Below are positions 55,348 through 62,593 of a stretch of DNA of 64,000 nucleotides, in pieces. The position numbers and the translations under genes are program-made. Each line of letters starts with the position of its first letter. The first letter of the stretch is position 1. The stretch is taken from NCBI GenBank assembly GCA_029249445.1, contig JAQWHI010000006.1:111948-175947 (forward strand). Reading direction: 5' to 3'. A model generated the notes under the pieces. That model was given only the letters and a program-made list of their open reading frames with translations. It was not told the DNA's origin and made no database searches. The DNA is from Crocinitomicaceae bacterium (GTDB lineage Bacteria > Bacteroidota > Bacteroidia > Flavobacteriales_D > Crocinitomicaceae).

Positions 55348-55806
55348 ATGAAGTTACTTATTCTAAGACATGCGGCAACAGAGCCGCACACTCAACATAG
55401 AAACGACTTTGATCGCAGACTAACAAATGAAGGGCGAGATCGATGCTACGTTTTGCGTAAAGCCTTTGAGGCTCTTCGGATTGAAACTGTTTGGTGCAGC
55501 TCCTCTGTTCGAACAAAAGAAACTGCAACTTTGGTCTTGAACAACATGCAACCAAAACCCGACTTTTTGGACGAAATGTATCTGGCAACAAACGACGACT
55601 TACTTCAAAAAATCTGGCACGATGCACCGGACGGTGATCTCTTCCTTATTGGCCACAACCCTGGAATATCATATCTTGCAACATATTCGACAGGAGATGC
55701 AATAGCACTCAGTACTGGAGAATTGATCTGTATCGAATTTGATATTAAATCTTGGAATGAACTAACACAAGAATCCGGAATTATTGTTGATCTCGATCAT
55801 CTTTAG
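55348..55806 (+). CDS. SixA-type histidine phosphatase
   Basis: This 152-residue histidine phosphatase has catalytic LRHAATEPH (RHx) at residues 6-14, VWCSSSVRTKETA and the second His in FLIGHNPGISYLA. SixA-like proteins dephosphorylate phosphohistidine in signalling proteins in E. coli. The target here is unknown. The 3' end overlaps the convergent rhomboid gene by 26 bp. Confidence 0.88.
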   Translation: MKLLILRHAATEPHTQHRNDFDRRLTNEGRDRCYVLRKAFEALRIETVWCSSSVRTKETATLVLNNMQPKPDFLDEMYLATNDDLLQKIWHDAPDGDLFLIGHNPGISYLATYSTGDAIALSTGELICIEFDIKSWNELTQESGIIVDLDHL

Positions 55807-56572
55807 TTTTTGGATTATAGTGATACACCACTCGTGTAGGTGGTTGCTCCTCTTTTTCAGACATACGAACCTTCTGATCATGCAGTTCCTGCTCATTCGC
55901 TCGTGCAACTTTCTCCTTCCACATCCCCTCTAAATCTGGTGGTTCAATGCCCATCTCTTTTTCAAGTTCATATAGGTATTTTGGTGCTTGTGGACCTTGC
56001 TTTCGGTAATAAACAGCGAGCAAAACACCTACAACCAAACCAGACAAATGCCCTTCCCAGGAGACATGTGACTCTGTGGGAAATATCCCCCAAATCATTG
56101 AACCATAGAGAAACGCTACAAAAAGTGAGATGGCCTGAAGCGGCCTGTAACGCCTCAACACTCCTGAAGTAAAAAGAAATCCTGCCATGGCATATATAAC
56201 GCCACTCATTCCTATATGATAACTGTTTGTATTGGCTGCAAATAACCACAAACCAAATCCGGTTCCGAACCAAGATACAAGGAAAACACGCAACGCTACT
56301 GATCGATAGTAGTATACGATTGCGGCAAGAAGAATGACGACAGGAACGGAATTATTAAATATGTGCTCAAATCCAGCTTTCGAATGAATGAATGGCATCA
56401 ATACAACACCTGCTATTGAATCCAAATCTCCAGGCATCACTCCATATTGATAAAAGGGCACAAGCGGAAATAGGTGATCCGCCCAATAAACGAGCCACAT
56501 AACTACCAATAGTAATAAAGGATATACCAGCGCTTCTATCGATGATCCGAACGGATAATTGTTTGTTTTCAC
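55781..56572 (-). CDS. Rhomboid-family intramembrane serine protease
   Basis: This 263-residue protein has about six membrane helices in the first 200 residues. The catalytic Ser is in IGMSGVIYA (GxSG) and the His in EGHLSGLVVG. An HIFNN loop-1 motif is also present. The C-terminal 65 residues are hydrophilic and charged (LEKEMGIEPP... to the end), a cytoplasmic tail common in Bacteroidota rhomboids. It cleaves membrane proteins; the substrate is not predictable. Confidence 0.92.
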   Translation of the reverse strand: MKTNNYPFGSSIEALVYPLLLLVVMWLVYWADHLFPLVPFYQYGVMPGDLDSIAGVVLMPFIHSKAGFEHIFNNSVPVVILLAAIVYYYRSVALRVFLVSWFGTGFGLWLFAANTNSYHIGMSGVIYAMAGFLFTSGVLRRYRPLQAISLFVAFLYGSMIWGIFPTESHVSWEGHLSGLVVGVLLAVYYRKQGPQAPKYLYELEKEMGIEPPDLEGMWKEKVARANEQELHDQKVRMSEKEEQPPTRVVYHYNPKTKDDRDQQ

Positions 56573-56717
56573 GCGTCTATAGTGTCAACTATTGTGCCTT
56601 ACTTATTTTGCTGACAGTCTGTCACTTTAAGGTCGCACGAACTCAACCAAAAAGAATCTTGAGTAACCGTATATTAAATCATCTCTGTAATCAAGCGCAT
56701 TGAATCATCGAAATCAA

Positions 56718-56725
56718 TAACTTTG
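56718..56725 (+). promoter_or_regulatory. -7 element of the DUF2480 gene, leaderless arrangement
   Basis: TAACTTTG is a perfect TAnnTTTG element only 4 nt before the ATG at 56730, the same spacing as purK. Confidence 0.5.
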
Positions 56726-56729
56726 TACC

Positions 56730-57239
56730 ATGAGTGAAATTAGAAATAAGGTTGCCGAAAGTGGATTAATTTCACTTGATTTGGCAGATTACAAACCAAA
56801 AATCATTGCAATTGGCATTGATATTTCAGAACAATTGTGGCAAGGTTTGGTTTTAAAAGAAAAAGACTTCAGAGCATGGATTAAAGCACATGATTGGGAA
56901 AGCTATTTAAACAAAGCCGTATTCATTCATTGCTCAGTTGATGCCATCGTTCCAACCTGGGCCTACATGTTGATTGCATCTCAATTGGAGTTGCAAAAAA
57001 CGACTTATGTCGTTGGAACAGCTCTCGACCTCGAGAAAAAAATGATCCATGATCAAATCCAACAAGAAGACCTCAACCGATTCAAAGACGGACGTGTCAT
57101 CATCAAAGGATGTGCTGATGTGGCTGAACCAGAATATGCCATGGTAGAACTCGTGAAATTTATTCAGCCCGCAGCGAAGAGCATCATGTACGGCGAGCCA
57201 TGCTCAACCGTGCCCGTTTTCAAAAGAAAAAACAAATAA
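56730..57239 (+). CDS. DUF2480 family protein
   Basis: This 169-residue cytoplasmic protein has the blocks LISLDLADYKPK, DWESYLNKAVFIHCSVDAIVPTWAYML and SIMYGEPCSTVPVFKR, typical of DUF2480, a family almost restricted to Bacteroidota. Function is unknown. The 3' end converges on the deacetylase pseudogene, 9 bp apart. Confidence 0.88.
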   Translation: MSEIRNKVAESGLISLDLADYKPKIIAIGIDISEQLWQGLVLKEKDFRAWIKAHDWESYLNKAVFIHCSVDAIVPTWAYMLIASQLELQKTTYVVGTALDLEKKMIHDQIQQEDLNRFKDGRVIIKGCADVAEPEYAMVELVKFIQPAAKSIMYGEPCSTVPVFKRKNK

Positions 57240-57248
57240 TCCCTCCCA

Positions 57249-57870
57249 TTATACATTGAGCGGATCAATAGCTTCAAAACTATATCCTTTTTCCTTTACC
57301 AATCTTATGAGTTGTGGCAATAGTTCTTTTAAACGACTTTGTGTTTTAATGTTGTCATGCACTACAAGAATATCACCATTTTTGATTTTTTTTGCTTTCT
57401 CAATAATTACTGAAACAGGTATGCGCTCGTCGTAATCGTAGGAAAGCCATGTCCACATAATCACGTTGTATTTTTTCGTTATTTCCTTGGAGAAAGATAT
57501 CGGGAGACGACCGTATGGTGGACGAAACAAGTTGGACTTTATGATTTTATCTGCGGCTTCAATAGAAGAAAGATAGTAGTTCTTTCCAATAGTTGTTCCT
57601 TTTTCATGACGCATCGTATGGTTTCCTGTGGAATGGCCTTCTGCTTCAATTTTTTGAAGTAGCTCGGGATGGTTCTCACAGTTGGTACCAACACAAAAAA
57701 AAGTCGCCTTTACATTTTCTGAAGCAAGTGTTTCTAAAATCCAAGGGGTAAGTTCAGGTGTCGGACCGTCATCGAAGGTTAAATTAAACTGCTTTATCTA
57801 CAGAAAAACCCCAAGTTCTTCTGTGGAATATCCACTTGAAGAATCTTGGGGTTCGAAATGTTCTAATCAT
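57249..57870 (-). pseudogene. Polysaccharide deacetylase gene broken by a single-base insertion
   Basis: An ATG at 57870, 1 bp after the upstream GT117 stop, reads MIRTFRTPRFFKWIF, HRRTWGFSVDKAV and then a TAA. Removing one A near 57784-57785 restores YLTFDDGPTPELTPW and the rest of a NodB deacetylase to 57249, about 206 residues, the family norm. All five NodB motifs are intact (TFDDGP; HSTGNHTMRH; RPPYG; WTWLSYD; VVHD). In the second frame there is no usable start codon. A strong inverted repeat (57807-57853) with T5 on the minus strand lies inside the N-terminal coding part. It is a recent pseudogene or an indel error. Confidence 0.82.
57807..57853 (-). repeat. Long inverted repeat with T-run inside the deacetylase 5' region
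   Basis: Arms AACCCCAAG-A-TTCTTC and GAAGAA-CTTGGGGTT (nine plus six pairs) and further GTGGA/TCCAC pairs close a short loop, followed on the minus strand by TTTTT. It has the form of an intrinsic terminator for the GT117 gene, yet it lies within codons 6-21 of the deacetylase reading frame. Confidence 0.7.
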
Positions 57871-57871
57871 C

Positions 57872-60800
57872 TTATCGACCTTGTCCAACCGGTAAGTTCC
57901 CAGGAATGGTCATTCCTGAAGGGGCACCTCCCTGTGTTGCGGGCAACGTTTGTGGCGCTTCAATGTATTGGTAACTAATTCCAATGGCCATTGCTTGTTC
58001 TTCAATTGCAAATCGAGTTTGAGTCGTTGGACTATCGGGAGAATTACGTCCTACGCCTTCACCTCGGTCACTTGCCAACTGTTTCAATTCATTGACCATT
58101 TTCGGAATAATTACCTGATAGACTTCATTGAGTTTTTTAACGATACGCTTGGACATTTTTCCATTCGGATCTCCAAGTTTTGCATCCATTGAAGATTGAT
58201 ATAACATCATATAGGCTTCCAAAGCAGCATAGAAATCCTTGGTATTGTGGACTCTATCTTGCACTAAAACTGCAACATCTGTATTGTCGTAATAGTTAAA
58301 TACTGACTCCAACTGATCACAAACGATCATTCCGAGTTCATTCGCTGCTTTTTTATCTCCTGCCAACAACAATACATCGACATACTCGTGAAGAATGCCA
58401 TCTATCCACGATTGGTACTTTTTATTTCCGCTCGTATAATCTAAATTCCCATTTGGATTTGGTTCTCCAAGGTCGATAACAATCTCAGCAGGCATCACCT
58501 CTAATGATTTTTTCACCAACTTGATAGCCCTTTCGTTGTACTGGTCAATCTCCTTTTGCGAGAGTTCTCCTGGGCGCACGATCGTATCATTGCGCATGTC
58601 GGCCATCATTTGAGCCTGCATTGCGGATGCCGCGTAGTCTTTTGCCAATCTGAGGAAATGGCTTCTGTATTGAACCGTGTGTCTTCTCGTGTAATAGTCT
58701 GTCAGAACATCTGGATTGTTCATTTGTCCAAACTCATAGTTCTCCATTAGATTGGCGTACATTTTATCACGATTCAACATTGTTGACTTCGTTTTTAATG
58801 GTGTCAATTCGAAAGCCAAACCATTTTGTTTCACGTACCCATCTCTACCTTGACGTCCGTATCCGAGATACAGTGACTTCCCAACTTTGGACCCCATAGG
58901 TGAAGAGAAATAGATTGGACGTTTCCAGTCATTGTTCGCAAGAACATCTAAAATCATCACTTGTTCTCTGGTCAATCCTCCCTCAGTGAATCGGAATTTA
59001 ATTTCGTCTACACAATCTGACACTTGCTCTTTTGAAATCAATTTCGACGCCAAGACATTCTCTTTGTTTACCGGCAATACGAATCCAGAACTTGGGAAAA
59101 CTCGCAGTGTTTGTTGTCCATTGTTAAAGGCAACCATGTTTGCATCATCTCGAACGAAGGCCATTGCCTCAGTCAAATTGGTTACATCCCAGCCTTTCTC
59201 ATAGTCGAACAGTAAGGTTTGAAATGCTTGTGCATTCGATTGGTCCATGTTCACGGTTCCACTGCGTAGCGCCTGAAATATTTCATAACAGGCTTTAAAT
59301 TTCTCGTATGCTGCTTTACCCAAGTCTTCACCTATAGGTCGTCCAATCAATTGAATCAATTGGCTCAAGCGCTTGTTGTATTTTGCATCACTTGAAGTTG
59401 CTCCTTGCAGATATATCGGCACATTAGACGCCAATTTCCCAACTGCTGCCTGAGCGATTGATGGATTTTGCTTAGCCCTCATTCGAATCACTTTTTCAAC
59501 CACAGCTGGCGCGGCGTTATTGTACATGAGGTTAAACGCATCGGTAAATAGCACCTGATCTGTACCTCCAGAATTCATCAAAATCTGATCCTCTCTAAAC
59601 TTAATTGGAAGGGCTTCAGAATCGTATGCTTTCATTTTCATTTGATCGGTATACCAATCTGTTTGCATCAATGAGAGATTACAAACTCTTACACTTGTAA
59701 ACTTCCCTTCAACCTCTTGCATATACCACAATGGGAAGGTGTCATTGTCACCGTTAGTAAATATAATTCCATTGTCTTCGCAAGAAGTAAGGTAATTGTA
59801 TGCCAAATCATGTGCAGACGTTTTCAAACTTCTGTCGTGGTCATCCCAACCTTGGATTCCCATAATGATTGGCACGAACAATCCAAGTAGCACTGCGAAC
59901 GACGCTCCTTGTACTTCTCCTTTTACTACTTTTCTCAAACCTACCATTCCAGCAATTGCTGCACCTCCAATCAAGAGTACCATAATCCACGAGAGTGCTA
60001 AAGGCATTGAAGTTGGGGATGAAGCGGAATCCATTGCTGCAAAGAACATCAATCCGATGATTCCGATGATACCCATCTTAATAAACTCCTTTTTACCAAA
60101 AGATTTGAACGCATCATATAGCGCATATACACCTATACCGATCCACATGGTAAAGAAATAGAACGAGCCAGCATAGGCATAATCACGTTCTCGTGGTTCA
60201 AGTGGTTTCTGATTGAGATAAACAACAATTGCAATTCCTGTAAATAAGAATGCCAAGAAAACAACAAAAGCATCCTTAGGATTCCTATATGCATGGAAAA
60301 AGAGTCCAATCAAACCTAAAATGAGAGGCAAAAGGAAGAATTTGTTGTTTGCCGGATTCTCTGATGTGTAATACGGTGCGTTGTCCTGATCACCCAATCG
60401 TGCGTTGTCTATAAAGCTGTAGCCAGTAATCCAGTTTCCGCGCATCGCTGCACCTCGACTGCCTTGAATATCATTTTGACGTCCAGAAAAATTCCAAAAG
60501 AAATAGCGGAAATACATCCAATTTATTTGGTAACGGAAAAAGAAGCGATAATTCTCACTTGCCGTCGGCAATCGTTGCTGAACGTTTCTTGGGTTGGATG
60601 CACTTGGCGCTTGACTGGAATTATAATATGGATTTTTTTCAGGTTTTCCGAGCTCGGTTCCTGCATCATCTCTTGGGTCATATCCTGACCATTCCTTGTA
60701 CGAATCAATTCTACTCTGATCTTGCGTCCAATACATTCTTGGGAAAAATGTAGTCTGCGCATAGGTTGGAACAGAATTCATCCGGTTGTTTTTGTTCGAC

Positions 60801-62101
60801 TCAAAATACGTTTCTTCAACCTCTGAACCAGAGAGAGTGGCAGAAAAATCTATTGCATTTTGTTCGTCTTTGAATGCTTTAATTACTGTTCCATTTTTGG
60901 AAACCACGAAACGTCTCAAATGGATCGGTGACTGATCGTCCCATTCGGATTTATCGACATAAGACCATCGTTTGTCACCTTCTTGCGTTACTTCTACTCG
61001 GCCGCCATTTTCCATCGAATTCCAAAAATGACCAGTTAAAAGCGGAGCTGAACCGTATTGATCTCGTTTCAGATAAGAATGAAACGTAACAAGATTTTCT
61101 GGATCATTCTCATCCAAGGGGGTGTTTGCATTCGAACGAATGACGATAACGGCAAATGAACCGTATCCAATCATTAATAAAATCAACCCCATAACAGCCG
61201 TGTAAAGAGTACGATTTTTATTTCTTTTCGAATAGCGTAAAAGCACTAAAAAACCGATGATTAATAATGCAAAAAAGAATATGGCTCCTGAATAAAATGG
61301 CAATCCTAGGTCGGTCACAAAACCGATTTCAAAAGCAGAAGCCAACGCTATTGAACCAGGAATAACTCCCTCCTGGATAAATACGAGTACGATGAGTGAT
61401 AACAATCCAACTAGAAAAATTCCTTTGAAATTTACTGTATCTCGGAAACGGAAATAAATCACAAATGCAATTGCTGGAACGACAAGGATTCCCAAAAGGT
61501 GAACTCCAATTGCCAATCCAAGCATAAACAAAATAAAGAGCAACCAGCGGTCTGGTGAATACCCTGTTGGATTTAGTTGTCCATACCGAATTTCCATCAT
61601 CTCCTCATCCCACTTCAGGATGGCCCAGAAAATGATAGCAGTGAACAATGAAGACATTGCATACACTTCCCCTTCTACGGCAGAAAACCAAAAAGAATCA
61701 GAGAATGTGTAAGCTAGAGAACCAATTAACCCACTCCCAAGAATGGCAACTTTATCTCCTGTTGAGAGCGATCTGTTTTCACTTTTGTTGAGTGAAATTT
61801 TCTTCACCAATAATGTTATCGACCAAAACATAAAAAGAATGGTCGCTGAACTTGACAGTGCAGACAAGCGATTGATCCAAACAGCAACATCTTCAGGAGC
61901 AGCAAAAAAAGAAGAAAGTCTTCCCAATACCATGAACAATGGTGCACCTGGAGGGTGTCCAACCTCGAGTTTGTATGCTGCCGTGATGTACTCCCCGCAG
62001 TCCCATAAACTCACGGTATCTTCAAGAGTCATGAAATAAACTGTAGTAGCAATAATAAAAACGAGCCAGCCTAGGTAATTGTTGTATTTTCTGTAATCCA
62101 T
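57872..62101 (-). CDS. DUF2723/GT117-family membrane glycosyltransferase
   Basis: This is a very large (1409 residues) polytopic membrane protein. The DUF2723 block lies in the first 120 residues: TLEDTVSLWDCGEYITAAYK and VGHPPGAPLFM, including the Asp-Cys-Gly-Glu and HPPGAP motifs. About 12-14 helices follow between residues 10 and 770, and the soluble C-terminal part is about 600 residues. The N-terminal region is related to the GT-C fold protein O-mannosyltransferases, and CAZy groups it in GT117. It is common and conserved in Bacteroidota, where general O-glycosylation of exported proteins is known. The precise acceptor is not shown. Confidence 0.88.
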   Translation of the reverse strand: MDYRKYNNYLGWLVFIIATTVYFMTLEDTVSLWDCGEYITAAYKLEVGHPPGAPLFMVLGRLSSFFAAPEDVAVWINRLSALSSSATILFMFWSITLLVKKISLNKSENRSLSTGDKVAILGSGLIGSLAYTFSDSFWFSAVEGEVYAMSSLFTAIIFWAILKWDEEMMEIRYGQLNPTGYSPDRWLLFILFMLGLAIGVHLLGILVVPAIAFVIYFRFRDTVNFKGIFLVGLLSLIVLVFIQEGVIPGSIALASAFEIGFVTDLGLPFYSGAIFFFALLIIGFLVLLRYSKRNKNRTLYTAVMGLILLMIGYGSFAVIVIRSNANTPLDENDPENLVTFHSYLKRDQYGSAPLLTGHFWNSMENGGRVEVTQEGDKRWSYVDKSEWDDQSPIHLRRFVVSKNGTVIKAFKDEQNAIDFSATLSGSEVEETYFESNKNNRMNSVPTYAQTTFFPRMYWTQDQSRIDSYKEWSGYDPRDDAGTELGKPEKNPYYNSSQAPSASNPRNVQQRLPTASENYRFFFRYQINWMYFRYFFWNFSGRQNDIQGSRGAAMRGNWITGYSFIDNARLGDQDNAPYYTSENPANNKFFLLPLILGLIGLFFHAYRNPKDAFVVFLAFLFTGIAIVVYLNQKPLEPRERDYAYAGSFYFFTMWIGIGVYALYDAFKSFGKKEFIKMGIIGIIGLMFFAAMDSASSPTSMPLALSWIMVLLIGGAAIAGMVGLRKVVKGEVQGASFAVLLGLFVPIIMGIQGWDDHDRSLKTSAHDLAYNYLTSCEDNGIIFTNGDNDTFPLWYMQEVEGKFTSVRVCNLSLMQTDWYTDQMKMKAYDSEALPIKFREDQILMNSGGTDQVLFTDAFNLMYNNAAPAVVEKVIRMRAKQNPSIAQAAVGKLASNVPIYLQGATSSDAKYNKRLSQLIQLIGRPIGEDLGKAAYEKFKACYEIFQALRSGTVNMDQSNAQAFQTLLFDYEKGWDVTNLTEAMAFVRDDANMVAFNNGQQTLRVFPSSGFVLPVNKENVLASKLISKEQVSDCVDEIKFRFTEGGLTREQVMILDVLANNDWKRPIYFSSPMGSKVGKSLYLGYGRQGRDGYVKQNGLAFELTPLKTKSTMLNRDKMYANLMENYEFGQMNNPDVLTDYYTRRHTVQYRSHFLRLAKDYAASAMQAQMMADMRNDTIVRPGELSQKEIDQYNERAIKLVKKSLEVMPAEIVIDLGEPNPNGNLDYTSGNKKYQSWIDGILHEYVDVLLLAGDKKAANELGMIVCDQLESVFNYYDNTDVAVLVQDRVHNTKDFYAALEAYMMLYQSSMDAKLGDPNGKMSKRIVKKLNEVYQVIIPKMVNELKQLASDRGEGVGRNSPDSPTTQTRFAIEEQAMAIGISYQYIEAPQTLPATQGGAPSGMTIPGNLPVGQGR

Positions 62102-62270
62102 TCTTTTTAGCTTAAATTTTCTTTAGGCGCTTTTATTTGTACACCGCCACAAGAATCATTTGCGAATTTAAAAATATATCAACAGCAATTGACCCAAGAG
62201 AAGTGAAAAATTAGTAAAATCATCGAATCATTTTATTTCAAGTATGACGCCATTTTTTTTAAATTAATTA

Positions 62271-62301
62271 TTGGGTGAATCGAATTTTGTTAGTACATTT
62301 G
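62271..62301 (+). promoter_or_regulatory. tRNA-Gln promoter
   Basis: TTG (62271-62273), a 20-bp spacer and TACATTTG (62294-62301) form a consensus promoter 43 nt before the tRNA 5' end. Confidence 0.7.
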
Positions 62302-62344
62302 CCCCCGTCTAGCACGTTTGTGCTGTACAAGACAACACCTAAAC

Positions 62345-62417
62345 TGTCCTATGGTGTAACTGGCAACACGTCGGTTTTTGATACCGAAGAGTCTAGGTTC
62401 GAGCCCTAGTGGGACAA
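62345..62417 (+). tRNA. tRNA-Gln (anticodon TTG)
   Basis: A 73-nt cloverleaf can be drawn by eye. Acceptor TGTCCTA pairs with TGGGACA with one G-T. D arm GTGTAACTGGCAACAC, anticodon stem TCGGT/ACCGA with loop TTTTGAT (anticodon TTG), and T arm CTAGG-TTCGAGC-CCTAG. Discriminator base is A; CCA is not encoded. It reads CAA/CAG. Confidence 0.96.
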
Positions 62418-62418
62418 C

Positions 62419-62446
62419 AAAAAGCCCCCAACTATGGGGGCTTTTT
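62419..62446 (+). terminator. Intrinsic terminator after tRNA-Gln
   Basis: AAAAGCCCCC and GGGGGCTTTTT form a 10-bp stem around a six-base loop with a T-run, 2 bp after the tRNA. Confidence 0.92.
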
Positions 62447-62452
62447 ATGTTT

Positions 62453-62472
62453 TTGCCCAACAATTGCCCAAC
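62453..62472 (+). repeat. Direct repeat TTGCCCAAC at 11-bp period downstream of tRNA
   Basis: TTGCCCAAC-AA-TTGCCCAAC are two identical 9-bp copies one helical turn apart, right after the tRNA terminator. This is the form of tandem protein-binding sites and is reminiscent of integrase arm sites near a tRNA. No integrase gene is seen in the window. Confidence 0.5.
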
Positions 62473-62593
62473 GAAACCATTTTTACTTTAATAAATATGG
62501 GGTTTAACGAAAGTCATCTTCGATATTTAACACGCAGGACGCAGTGCTTAGCTTTCCCATATTCGACAACTACTCGGATAAATTTCTATCGAA

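Noticed and set aside
57801-57856. Hairpin as the simple terminator of the GT117 gene with a start-less deacetylase fragment after it
   Set aside because: The sequence through the hairpin reads MIRTFRTPRFFKWIF... from an ATG 1 bp after the GT117 stop and fits a deacetylase N-terminus, so it is coding DNA, though it may still terminate transcription.
59796-60161. 121-codon plus-strand frame within the GT117 gene
   Set aside because: It is a shadow of a membrane-helix-rich gene on the other strand, with no start context.
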